Below are positions 1-7,918 of a DNA stretch of 64,000 nt, piece after piece. A model generated the notes under the pieces. It ran no database searches, was not told where the DNA came from, and saw only the letters and a program-made list of their open reading frames with translations. The translations under genes were made by a program, and so were the position numbers. Within the stretch, counting starts at the first letter, position 1. Each line of letters starts with the position of its first letter. This DNA is from RBG-16-34-14 sp963798865 (GTDB lineage: Bacteria; Bacteroidota; Ignavibacteria; Ignavibacteriales; Ignavibacteriaceae), in the NCBI GenBank assembly GCA_963798865.1, contig CAWCVZ010000005.1:806001-870000 (forward strand), read 5' to 3'.

Positions 1-1
1 C

Positions 2-1012
2 GGGTTTCTATCCTATGGATATGTGGGATTGAAAAACTGGGAAGCAGGACTTGACAGCGGAATTACTGATTATCCTTCAACTCCAAGATTTTCAACCGGG
101 TATTCATCTATTCAAAACAGACCTTCACTTCTGGTTGAAACCCATATGCTGAAGCCTTATAAGGAGAGAGTATTTGCCACTAAAGCAGCGAATGAAACAG
201 TGATAGAATTCTGCTCTATTAATAAAAATGAATTAGTTGGTTTGAATAAAAGAGCAGATATTAATTCTGTTAAAAATTTTTTAGACAAAAAAGAAAAGCT
301 TCCCCTTCAATTCAAAATTTCCGATAAATCAATTAAAGTTCCATTCATAGGCTTTAAATATTTTAAAGAGAAAAGTGATATCTCAGGTTCTGAAAAAATT
401 GTTTATACAGATCAGAAAATTGATATGCTGCTTGATTTGTTTAATGATGTACAAATTGTAAAAGAGGTTTCGGTTCCTGAATTTTATATAATTCCTGAAG
501 AATGGTCAATCATTGTTGACAGGATGAAGCTTCATGGAATTGAAGTTGACACTTTAAAAACAGAAAAGATATTTGACGTTAAACGATACCGTTTTACAGA
601 AGTCAAGTTTGCAGAAAATCCGTTTGAAGGAAGGCACAGAGTTTCATTTAATGTAAATGAGTATTATGAAAAAATAAAAATTCCTGCCGGAAGTTTTATA
701 GTAAATACAGATCAAAGAACAATAAGAGTTATTACAAATCTTTTGGAACCGGAAAGTGAAGACTCATTTATTAAATGGGGATTTTTTAATGCTATTTTTG
801 AACAGAAAGAATATTTTGAACCTTATGTTATGGAAAAAATTGCTGCAGAGATGCTTACTGAAAATCCAAAACTAAAAAAAGATTTTGAGGAAAAACTTTC
901 TTCAGATGAAAAATTCAGGAATGACCCCGATGCAAGATTGAATTATTTTTATGAAAGATCTCCCTATTACGACTCGCACCTGAATGTTTATCCGGTTATG
1001 AGAGTTGAATAA
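2..1012 (+). CDS. M14-type zinc carboxypeptidase, C-terminal part (5' end outside window)
   Basis: The reading frame is open from position 2, so the gene starts upstream of the window; the GTG at 23 is internal. The visible part begins with a segment typical of the end of an M14 zinc-carboxypeptidase domain, including RPSLLVETHM, whose Glu could be the catalytic glutamate. A long C-terminal extension follows (roughly residues 100-335) that I do not assign to a domain. The zinc ligands and the signal peptide expected for this secreted or periplasmic family would lie upstream and cannot be checked. The family assignment rests on the short motif region, so it is moderate. fumC follows after 92 bases on the same strand. 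Confidence 0.6.
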   Translation, partial: GFLSYGYVGLKNWEAGLDSGITDYPSTPRFSTGYSSIQNRPSLLVETHMLKPYKERVFATKAANETVIEFCSINKNELVGLNKRADINSVKNFLDKKEKLPLQFKISDKSIKVPFIGFKYFKEKSDISGSEKIVYTDQKIDMLLDLFNDVQIVKEVSVPEFYIIPEEWSIIVDRMKLHGIEVDTLKTEKIFDVKRYRFTEVKFAENPFEGRHRVSFNVNEYYEKIKIPAGSFIVNTDQRTIRVITNLLEPESEDSFIKWGFFNAIFEQKEYFEPYVMEKIAAEMLTENPKLKKDFEEKLSSDEKFRNDPDARLNYFYERSPYYDSHLNVYPVMRVE

Positions 1013-1104
1013 AGAAGTTAGTATATCTCTTTGGAGAAAATCTAAAACAAAATAATTGTAAATTATTAACTGGTTTATAGCAACATTTTAATAGGAGAGT
1101 TAAA

Positions 1105-2499
1105 ATGGAATTTAGAATAGAATCCGATAGTATGGGACAGATAAAGGTTCCTAAAGATAAATATTATGGTGCACAAACTGCCCGTTCATTAATGAACTTT
1201 AAGATTGGCGGAGATAAATTCCCACGTGAATTAATTCGCGCGTTTGGCATTCTTAAAAAAGCTGCGGCAATTACAAATAAAACTCTGGGAATACTCTCTG
1301 ATGAAAAAGCAGATTTAATTGTTCAGGCTGCTGATGAAGTTATTGAAGGGAAACTGGATGAACATTTCCCTTTAGTTGTCTGGCAAACCGGAAGCGGAAC
1401 CCAGACTAATATGAATGCCAATGAAGTAATTTCAAACAGAGCTATTGAAATTTCAGGGGGAGTTTTAGGAAGCAAGAAACCTATTCATCCAAATGATGAT
1501 GTAAATAAAGCTCAATCATCAAATGACACTTTTCCTACTGCAATGCATATTGCAGCTGTTGAAGAAATTCACAGAAGACTTATCCCTATGTTGACAAAAC
1601 TAAAAGATGCTCTTGCAAAAAAATCAGGTGAATTTAGATCAATTATAAAAATCGGAAGAACTCATCTGATGGATGCTGTTCCTTTGACGCTTGGTCAGGA
1701 ATTTTCCGGGTATGTACAAATGCTTATAAATGGTTTAGAAAGAATTAATGGAGCGCTTCCAAGACTTTATGAACTTGCATTAGGCGGAACAGCAGTAGGT
1801 ACAGGTTTAAACACTCATCCTCAGTTTGCTGTGAAAGCTGCAGAAAAAATTTCAGAAATTACCGGGAAGCCATTTATATCTGCAAGAAATAAATTTGAAG
1901 CTCTTGCAACCCACGATGCTTTGGTTGAGTTACATGGCGTTTTAAAAACATTAGCTGTTTCTTTAATGAAAATTGCAAATGATGTACGCTGGCTTGGTTC
2001 AGGTCCGCGCTGCGGATTAGGCGAAATTCATCTTCCGGAAAATGAACCGGGAAGTTCTATTATGCCAGGAAAAGTTAACCCCACACAATCTGAAGCGATG
2101 ACTATGGTTTGTGCACAGGTTTTTGGGAATGATGTTGTAGTTAATTTTGGCGGGGCAAGCGGGAATTTTGAACTCAATGTTTTTAAACCGGTTATTATTT
2201 TTAATGTTCTTAATTCAGTCAGACTTCTTTCTGACGCTTGCGAAAGTTTTACAGATAATTGTGTTGTCGGTATTGAAGCAAATGAAAAAAATATTAAAAA
2301 ACATCTTGATAATTCTTTAATGCTTGTGACTGCTCTAAATCCGCATATAGGTTATGATAATGCTGCTAAAGTGGCTAAGAAGGCACATCTTGAGAATAAA
2401 ACTTTAAAAGAGGCTGCCGTTGAATTAGGTTTGCTTACTGCTGAAAAATTTGATGAGTTGGTCAGACCTGAAAAAATGATATGGTCTTCAGCAAAATAG
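1105..2499 (+). CDS. fumC: Fumarate hydratase class II
   Basis: The 464-residue length is normal for the homotetrameric, iron-independent class II fumarase, which interconverts fumarate and malate in the TCA cycle. The superfamily signature GSSIMPGKVNP is present, with the catalytic-loop serines at residues 317-318. The substrate-binding segments GSGTQTNMNANEV, HPNDDVNKAQSSNDTFP and GRTHLMDA are all intact, which separates it from argininosuccinate and adenylosuccinate lyases. Aspartase is a close relative, but the sequence reads as FumC throughout. The ATG is preceded by AGGAG about seven bases upstream, which supports the start. Confidence 0.97.
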   Translation: MEFRIESDSMGQIKVPKDKYYGAQTARSLMNFKIGGDKFPRELIRAFGILKKAAAITNKTLGILSDEKADLIVQAADEVIEGKLDEHFPLVVWQTGSGTQTNMNANEVISNRAIEISGGVLGSKKPIHPNDDVNKAQSSNDTFPTAMHIAAVEEIHRRLIPMLTKLKDALAKKSGEFRSIIKIGRTHLMDAVPLTLGQEFSGYVQMLINGLERINGALPRLYELALGGTAVGTGLNTHPQFAVKAAEKISEITGKPFISARNKFEALATHDALVELHGVLKTLAVSLMKIANDVRWLGSGPRCGLGEIHLPENEPGSSIMPGKVNPTQSEAMTMVCAQVFGNDVVVNFGGASGNFELNVFKPVIIFNVLNSVRLLSDACESFTDNCVVGIEANEKNIKKHLDNSLMLVTALNPHIGYDNAAKVAKKAHLENKTLKEAAVELGLLTAEKFDELVRPEKMIWSSAK

Positions 2500-2569
2500 A
2501 TTAATTTGAATTAGGGTTTTACTCATTTGTTTTAATTAACAGGGCAAAGTAAAATAAATCTTCAAAGAA

Positions 2570-2899
2570 ATGAATGAAGTTATTCTGAATATCTATTTAA
2601 TTATTAATAATGGAAATGTGATAGAATTCCGGGTTGTTGCTTATGAAAGAGAAGGGGGAGATGATAGAAAAATTGAATTCCTGAAAAGCAAAGCTGTAGA
2701 GGATTTTGAAAAAGCTTACAAGTTCAATGCGCCAACAAATGAAAAAGGAAATTTTATGCCGTATAGAAAATTTGCAAGGCTTGAATCAAGGGGAAGACAA
2801 TATGAACTGTTTGAAGAAATATTTAAAAATTTTAATGTACCTGAAAATCCATTAATATGCGTTACGCCTGTCCTTGATGGAAAAATTTTGGCGGGTTAG
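2570..2899 (+). CDS. Small conserved-looking hypothetical protein
   Basis: This encodes a 109-residue soluble protein with no signal peptide and no recognised motif. It is rich in charged and aromatic residues, begins with a beta-prone stretch (VILNIYLIINNG), and contains a central ERGG/DDRK-type charged loop. No strong Shine-Dalgarno sequence precedes the ATG, so the start is uncertain. It sits alone between fumC and the pullulanase-like gene on the same strand, about 50-70 bases from each. I do not recognise it. Its codon use looks like its neighbours, so it is probably a real gene. Confidence 0.55.
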   Translation: MNEVILNIYLIINNGNVIEFRVVAYEREGGDDRKIEFLKSKAVEDFEKAYKFNAPTNEKGNFMPYRKFARLESRGRQYELFEEIFKNFNVPENPLICVTPVLDGKILAG

Positions 2900-2950
2900 A
2901 AATTTGTCAATAGGAAACCTTCATACCATTCCTGATATCTACTTTACTTT

Positions 2951-5149
2951 ATGCAACATTTAGTAACAATAATTTTTTTTATCTTTTTTCAATTTTTAAT
3001 ACACTTTTCCGAAGGAATAAAATTGCATAATCCAAAACATCCACTCACTCAAAAACATATTGAATATCTTAAAAGACTTAATGACCTTGATAAATATTAT
3101 TCTGATAAACAGCTTGGTTCTTTTATAAAAGATGGAAAAACTTTTTTCAGGCTATTCTCACCCGGAGCAGAAAATGTTTTTTTAATTACATTTAATCAGT
3201 CTGAGGATACTTCCGGTCCTGAATATGAAATGATAAAAGATGAAAATGGTGTCTGGGAAACATCTTTGGATGGAGAAAATTATGACCTTTATTATGGTTA
3301 CTTACTGAAGCATCATGGCAAAAAGTTCGATCATAATATAGTTTGCCTGGATCCTTATGCAAAGGCAGTAACAACATTTACAACTTACGGCAGCCCGAGA
3401 AAAGCAATTGTTACTAAGGATAATAATTATGATTGGGAGGGAGATGAGTGGGTTTCCAGAGATTGGAAGGATTTAATTATTTATGAAATGCATATCAGGG
3501 ACATGACAATACATCCTTCATCAGGGGTGAGTAATAAAGGAACTTATATAGGACTTACAGAAGAAAATCGGCGGGGAGGAATAGACTATATCTACGGTCT
3601 GGGGGTAAATATGGTTGAACTTCTCCCTGCCCAGGAATTTGCAAATATCGAAATACCATTTAAAAAACCTTTTATGGGGAGAGAAAATAACTGGAACCCT
3701 TATGAACGGAATCATTGGGGATATATGACCGCTGCTTTTTTTTCTCCTGAAGCTTACTATAGTGAACCTGTGAATGAAATTGAATGGAATAAATGGCAGG
3801 GTAAAGATGCCAGGGCCATAAATGATTTTAAAGATATGGTTAAGGCATTTCATAAAAAAAGAATCGGGGTGATTATGGATGTTGTTTATAATCATATCTC
3901 GGAATATGAAACCGGTAATCTCAAAGAAATAGACAAAGAATATTATTTCAGACTTGATTCAAGGGGACACTTTAAATCCGAAAGCGGAACAGGCAATGAT
4001 TTACGCACTGAAAGACCAATGTTGAGGAGAATGATAATTGAAAGTATCATTTATTGGATGAAAGAATATCATGTTGATGGCTTCCGCTTCGATCTTGGAA
4101 AACTCGTTGACTGGAAAACTGTAGAAGAAATTATTAAGGAAGCAAAAAAAATAAATCCAAATGTAGTTTTTGTTTGTGAACCATGGGGAGGCGGTTATGA
4201 CCCTGCCGGATTTTCTTTGAGAGGATGGGCAAGCTGGAATGATCAGATTCGGAATGGTGTTAAAGGAGAAAATCCTGTTAATGGTCTTGGTTGGATTTTT
4301 GGAAAATGGTTTGATAATAATAATCCCGGAAGAATAAAAAGCTATGTAAAGGGAACTCTTAGCAGAGATAAAGATGGTCTTTTCAAAGCACCGGAACATT
4401 CTGTTAATTACATGGAATCTCACGATGGTTATACCTTAGGGGATTTTATAAGAATTGGATTAAAGGATGCGGATCCGGATAAGGTTATTAAAGATGTGGA
4501 AAAGTTTATAAAGTTAACACCGGCCCAGTTAAAACTTAATAAGCTCGCAGCATTATTTTTAACTACAGCTCAAGGTATGCTAATGATCCATGCAGGTCAG
4601 GAATTTGCAAAAGCAAATATTATTTCACAAGACACTAATGCCCCGGATTCACTAAAAGGAATGATTGATCATAATTCTTACAATAAGGATAATGCAACTA
4701 ATTACATTAACTATGAACATGTAAAAATTAACGAGGAGCTTGTTAATTACTACAAAGGACTGATTGAATTACGCAATACTTATCCTGCTTTTAGAAGAGC
4801 CGAATATGAAGATATAACTTTTTATGAAATAAAGGATAATGATTTTGCGCTGGGGTTTCATATTTCTTATGAGGAAGATGAATTCATTGTTCTTCTCAAT
4901 GCCAACCCCACAAAAAAAGAGGAATTTCTTTTACCTGATGAAACGTGGGATATTTTTGTTAATAAAGATAATGCAGGAATAAAAACTCTTGAGTCTATCA
5001 CAAAAAAAATAATTCTTGAACCATCAACAGGTATGGTATTAAAGAAGGTTTTAAATAAAAAAGGTACCATCACCTTTAGCAACAGTACCTTTAAATCATA
5101 TTTATCTGGGTCGTTTACCGGCTTTAATATCTCTGCAGGCACCGCATAA
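2951..5149 (+). CDS. Pullulanase / glycogen-debranching type GH13 alpha-glucan hydrolase
   Basis: This is a 732-residue GH13 enzyme of the pullulanase/isoamylase group, which hydrolyses alpha-1,6 branches in glycogen, starch or pullulan. The N-terminal hydrophobic stretch (residues 5-22) resembles a signal or anchor. An early-set domain follows (about 45-150), with the YEMHIRDMT pullulanase-type motif opening the TIM barrel. Catalytic residues are intact: nucleophile Asp381 (DGFRFDL), acid/base Glu410 (CEPWGGGY) and Asp492 (ESHDGYT). The VMDVVYNHI strand is region I. The C-terminal beta domain ends around residue 715. No good Shine-Dalgarno precedes the ATG, so the signal-like N-terminus depends on an uncertain start. 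The 3' end overlaps an antisense small gene by 48 bases. Confidence 0.85.
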   Translation: MQHLVTIIFFIFFQFLIHFSEGIKLHNPKHPLTQKHIEYLKRLNDLDKYYSDKQLGSFIKDGKTFFRLFSPGAENVFLITFNQSEDTSGPEYEMIKDENGVWETSLDGENYDLYYGYLLKHHGKKFDHNIVCLDPYAKAVTTFTTYGSPRKAIVTKDNNYDWEGDEWVSRDWKDLIIYEMHIRDMTIHPSSGVSNKGTYIGLTEENRRGGIDYIYGLGVNMVELLPAQEFANIEIPFKKPFMGRENNWNPYERNHWGYMTAAFFSPEAYYSEPVNEIEWNKWQGKDARAINDFKDMVKAFHKKRIGVIMDVVYNHISEYETGNLKEIDKEYYFRLDSRGHFKSESGTGNDLRTERPMLRRMIIESIIYWMKEYHVDGFRFDLGKLVDWKTVEEIIKEAKKINPNVVFVCEPWGGGYDPAGFSLRGWASWNDQIRNGVKGENPVNGLGWIFGKWFDNNNPGRIKSYVKGTLSRDKDGLFKAPEHSVNYMESHDGYTLGDFIRIGLKDADPDKVIKDVEKFIKLTPAQLKLNKLAALFLTTAQGMLMIHAGQEFAKANIISQDTNAPDSLKGMIDHNSYNKDNATNYINYEHVKINEELVNYYKGLIELRNTYPAFRRAEYEDITFYEIKDNDFALGFHISYEEDEFIVLLNANPTKKEEFLLPDETWDIFVNKDNAGIKTLESITKKIILEPSTGMVLKKVLNKKGTITFSNSTFKSYLSGSFTGFNISAGTA

Positions 5150-5272
5150 TTTCCTGTTGCCTTTGCCGGACACTTTTAAACTTTTCTTAATACTTTTACC
5201 AGCGGAACAATCGCTGAATATATGATACACGCTTCCCCCTTTTGAGTAGTAAGGACTGGCTGCTCTTGCCAT
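5102..5272 (-). CDS. Small putative zinc-binding protein (H-x4-C ... C-x2-C), 56 aa
   Basis: This is a short gene on the minus strand with a strong Shine-Dalgarno (GGAGG, six bases before the ATG). The 56 residues include VYH at 15-17, Cys22, LCGAC with Cys43 and Cys46, and a basic C-terminus (KAGKRPR). The spacing H17-x4-C22-x20-C43-x2-C46 matches the pattern of small treble-clef or Ada-like metal-binding modules seen at the ends of nucleases and DNA-repair proteins, so a Zn2+ site is likely. Its last 48 bases lie antisense to the pullulanase 3' end. It lies 162 bases downstream of the lexA cluster on the same strand and may belong to it. The function is unknown; that it is coding is supported by the RBS and the motif. 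Confidence 0.7.
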   Translation of the reverse strand: MARAASPYYSKGGSVYHIFSDCSAGKSIKKSLKVSGKGNRKLCGACRDIKAGKRPR

Positions 5273-5434
5273 TAGCACCCTCCATCTTGTTAGTTGTAAA
5301 GATTGTTTAAGAACCTTTATAGAACCTATAAAAAGTTTTTGAGTAATGCAATATTTTTTTTACTAAACTTATTAATCAAGAAGCAAAATTAAGGGCACCG
5401 GGGCAGCAGGGAACATGAAAAAACAGGATGGGGA

Positions 5435-5860
5435 TTAAGCGAAAAGAGTTTCTCCAGTTTTCTTCTTTCGTCTGATAGATGGAATGCTTGTTTCCGTTAT
5501 TGAAATGAGTTTAATATTCTTCTTTACCTCATCTTCAAGCAGCTCAATAAGCTGTTTTACCTTTTTATAATGTCTGGAGGGAATACCAAGAAAAAGCTGG
5601 ACTTTCCGGTTACTGAATTTTGTATGCCTTGTAGCAAGGAAAGTAATTTTCTCCAGCAGCCTGGGATTATTTAATTCTTCAGATGCCAATGAAAGACCTA
5701 TTGCATAATCTCTTTCCTGCCTGGCAATTATATCTATTTCATATTCACCAACTTTTCCGGGCTCCGGGAGGTATGTACCATATTTTCTTTTTACAGTCAT
5801 ATACCCAAGCTTCCAGAAATTCTTTACGAGAGTATCAATATATTTTCTTTTATCTAACAT
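5435..5860 (-). CDS. Hypothetical protein with PD-(D/E)xK nuclease-like pattern, lexA cluster
   Basis: This is a 141-residue soluble, basic protein. The order helix (YIDTLVKNFWKLGY), beta hairpin ending in YEIDIIA, a strand (DYAIGLSLA) and then alternating helices and strands resembles the core of restriction-endonuclease-like folds, where the Asp of the EIDIIA strand would be catalytic. The partner ExK strand reads GLS here, so the usual Glu and Lys are absent; the protein may be a catalytically dead or divergent member. The RBS GAGGA lies about eight bases before the ATG. It starts 12 bases after the WYL gene and is probably co-transcribed with lexA. The fold call is inference from pattern only. 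Confidence 0.6.
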   Translation of the reverse strand: MLDKRKYIDTLVKNFWKLGYMTVKRKYGTYLPEPGKVGEYEIDIIARQERDYAIGLSLASEELNNPRLLEKITFLATRHTKFSNRKVQLFLGIPSRHYKKVKQLIELLEDEVKKNIKLISITETSIPSIRRKKKTGETLFA

Positions 5861-5872
5861 TTTCTAATCCTC

Positions 5873-6121
5873 TTAGTTAATCAGATTATTTATTCTTATC
5901 AGCGGTGAAAATCTTGATGCATTTAATATTTTAATATTTGCTATCCTGTTGAATTCAAATTTCTTAACTTCGTTAGAATTATTAGGTCTTCCGTAAATAA
6001 CTTTTTTACCGTTTCTTTCAGTCATTATATAATAAGGTTCGAGTAATATTTCTGTTAAACCATATAGAAACCTAATTTTGTTCCTGTTATAAATTGCTGA
6101 TGAAAAAATTTCAGTTTTCAT
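5873..6121 (-). CDS. Stand-alone WYL-domain protein
   Basis: This is an 82-residue protein consisting essentially of one WYL-like module: IRFLYG near the N-terminus, then LEPYYIMTERNGKKVIYG, and the closing FEFNRIANIKIL...FSP segment. WYL domains are ligand-sensing SH3-like beta barrels, usually fused to a helix-turn-helix DNA-binding domain and found in regulators of DNA-damage and phage-defence systems. No DNA-binding domain is present, and the gene is too short to have lost one by mis-starting because an AAGGAG ribosome-binding site directly precedes the ATG. It lies 10 bases downstream of lexA on the same strand. A role as a sensor or partner subunit is inference. Confidence 0.7.
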   Translation of the reverse strand: MKTEIFSSAIYNRNKIRFLYGLTEILLEPYYIMTERNGKKVIYGRPNNSNEVKKFEFNRIANIKILNASRFSPLIRINNLIN

Positions 6122-6131
6122 TTGAAGCTCC

Positions 6132-6779
6132 TTAATTAAAATATCTTATAATACCTTTAACTTTTCCTGCAAGAGAAAAGTTTGAACTATTTTTAACTTC
6201 AATCGGCTGATAACAATCATTTGCCGGAAGTAATCTTATTCCACCATTTTTGTTTTCAAATGTTTTTACTGTTGCTTCATCATCAATCAATGCTACAACA
6301 ATATCTCCATTTTTAACTTCAGTTGAGGGAACTACGATCACAAAATCTCCTTCAAAAATTCCTGCATTGATCATACTATCGCCTTTAACTTTTAATGCAA
6401 AGCAATTATCATTTCTTCTGATGAGAGCAGGATCAATTATAAGCGAGCCTTCAATATTTTGTTCAGCTAAAATTGGTGAACCGGCTGCAACTCTGCCGAT
6501 AATAGGAACTTTGGCGAAAAGTTCATTCTTTTCTAAAACCGGTATATCATTATTCTGAAGAGTGGAAATCCCTCTGCTTGCATTACTTGAAATTTGAAGG
6601 TAACCTTTTTTTACCAGGGCATCGAGATGTTTTTTTACTCCAAAGGTTGAAGACATCCCGAATTGCTTGGCTATTTCCCTTATTGTAGGAGGAAATCCAT
6701 TATCTTCCCGGTAAGAATTGATAAAGTTTAAAATTTCCTCTTGTCTATCAGTTAATTCTTTTTTCATTATAGTGCTCAT
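6132..6779 (-). CDS. lexA: LexA repressor, SOS regulator
   Basis: This is a 215-residue repressor-protease. The N-terminal winged helix (residues 8-74, including FPPTIREIAKQFGMSS) binds operators. The S24 domain contains the self-cleavage bond Ala99-Gly100 (GRVAAGSP), nucleophile Ser135 (KGDSMINAG) and general base Lys172 (ATVKTF). RecA-stimulated cleavage inactivates it. I chose the ATG at 6779; ATG 6767 (MKKELTDRQ) is also possible. The longer frame from 6821 is rejected because it would run through the promoter -35 box and operator. It is the first gene of a cluster with the WYL and nuclease-like genes. It is probably autoregulated (see the operator at 6781-6821). Confidence 0.93.
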   Translation of the reverse strand: MSTIMKKELTDRQEEILNFINSYREDNGFPPTIREIAKQFGMSSTFGVKKHLDALVKKGYLQISSNASRGISTLQNNDIPVLEKNELFAKVPIIGRVAAGSPILAEQNIEGSLIIDPALIRRNDNCFALKVKGDSMINAGIFEGDFVIVVPSTEVKNGDIVVALIDDEATVKTFENKNGGIRLLPANDCYQPIEVKNSSNFSLAGKVKGIIRYFN

Positions 6780-6780
6780 T

Positions 6781-6821
6781 TGTTCACCACTAATATAGTG
6801 AACAGATGTGCACCTTGTCAA
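6781..6821 (-). promoter_or_regulatory. lexA promoter overlapped by a palindromic LexA-type operator
   Basis: Read on the minus strand, TTGACA (6816-6821) is followed after exactly 18 bases by TATATT (6792-6797). A palindrome with perfect 7-base arms, TGTTCAC-N10-GTGAACA (6781-6804), covers the -10 element and reaches the base next to the ATG at 6779. Inside it lies a second inverted repeat, CACTA-ATA-TAGTG. The arms contain GTTC/GAAC, as in Gram-positive-type LexA boxes, though the spacing differs from the known consensus. Binding here would block transcription, giving autorepression. The predicted transcription start lies only a few bases before the ATG. Confidence 0.75.
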
Positions 6822-6840
6822 GGGGTTTTAAAAAATTATT

Positions 6841-7918
6841 TTAAAATTGGTAGGAATTATCGAGTAGTTTAAAAAGTTTTCTTCCAATCATATAGTTGTC
6901 CATTATTCCTTCAAATTCTTTTTCACCGGAACCTTTTGTAAAAATACCAACCATATCTGCTGTATGATGTTTTGTAGAAAAGGTTAAATCAACTTTACTT
7001 CCATCAAGATTTCCATTGACAATATTCATTCCGCCGGTTTCATGATCTGCAGTTACGAGAACAAGTGTTTGACCATCTTTTTCTGCAAAATCCAAAGCAG
7101 CGTTAATTGCTGTATTAAAATCTTCCATTTCAGATAGAAGATAATTTTCATCGTTTGCATGACCAGCCCAATCAATCTGCGAACCTTCAACCATCAGAAC
7201 AAAACCATTATTTTGTTTGCTCAAATAATCCAGGGCTATTTTTGTTAAATCTCCAAGGGAATAATCTCTCTCTTCTGCTTTAGGTAAACCTTCAGGTTCA
7301 AACAATGCATAAAATTTATTTTTTGGTGCAATGTCTTTTAGCTTATTATAAGTATTATAAAAAGTGTAACCATTATCTTTAATTTTTGAGATAAGATTTA
7401 TCTCATCGTTTCTTTCACCCCCCAAAGATTTTGGAGTAAAAAATTTTGTTCCTCCGCCAATAAATAAATCAGTTTTTCCGTCAGTTTCTTGTTTTGCAAT
7501 TTCAAGCTCTTCACTTCTATCTTTTACATGAGAAACAAATGCAGCAGGCGTGGCATGAGTTATAGAACAAGTAACTACTATACCGGTTGACTTCTTAAAC
7601 TTCTCAGCAAGCTCAAAAATTGTAAATAAAGGTTTATTCGTTACAGGATTAACTGAAATAGCCAGATCATTTGCACTATAACCTGTTGCGATAGCTGTTG
7701 CTCCTGCACCTGAGTCGGTTATAAGATTATCTGCAGAACGTGTGACCGAAAAACCTGTTGTGGTAAATCTCCTGAAAAGGATCATTTTTTATTGATAATA
7801 CTGATGCAGAAACATAATCTACTCCCATTCCATCCCCTATTAATATAATTATGTTCTTTGGAGGCTGATCAGAATAAACATTTACAGCAAGAAGAAGGAT
7901 AAAGAAGAACCTTTTCAC
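6841..7918 (-). CDS. Alkaline phosphatase (PhoA family), frame-disrupted
   Basis: Two overlapping frames together make one protein of about 358 residues. The first has a signal peptide (MKRFFFILLLAVNVYS) and the metal-binding start IIILIGDGMG; the second continues with RFTTTGFSVTRS and the active-site motif ITDSGAGATA, whose Ser forms the phosphoenzyme. Downstream metal-ligand motifs are present: EGSQIDWAGH, VTADHETGG and HHTADMVG. The enzyme hydrolyses phosphomonoesters in the periplasm. The break lies at the A-run 7775-7778: removing one base restores the frame, and the total length is 3n+1. The start overlaps the ilvE stop by four bases, indicating co-transcription. Sequencing error or a recent mutation are both possible. 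Confidence 0.85.

Noticed and set aside
3521..4423. Antisense open frames inside the pullulanase gene
   Set aside because: They are shadows of the strongly supported GH13 frame, lack ribosome-binding sites and show low-complexity composition.
6132..6821. Longer lexA reading frame starting at 6821
   Set aside because: The extra N-terminal codons run through the -35 box, -10 box and operator, and the conserved N-terminus (MKKELTDRQEEI) begins at 6767 or 6779.
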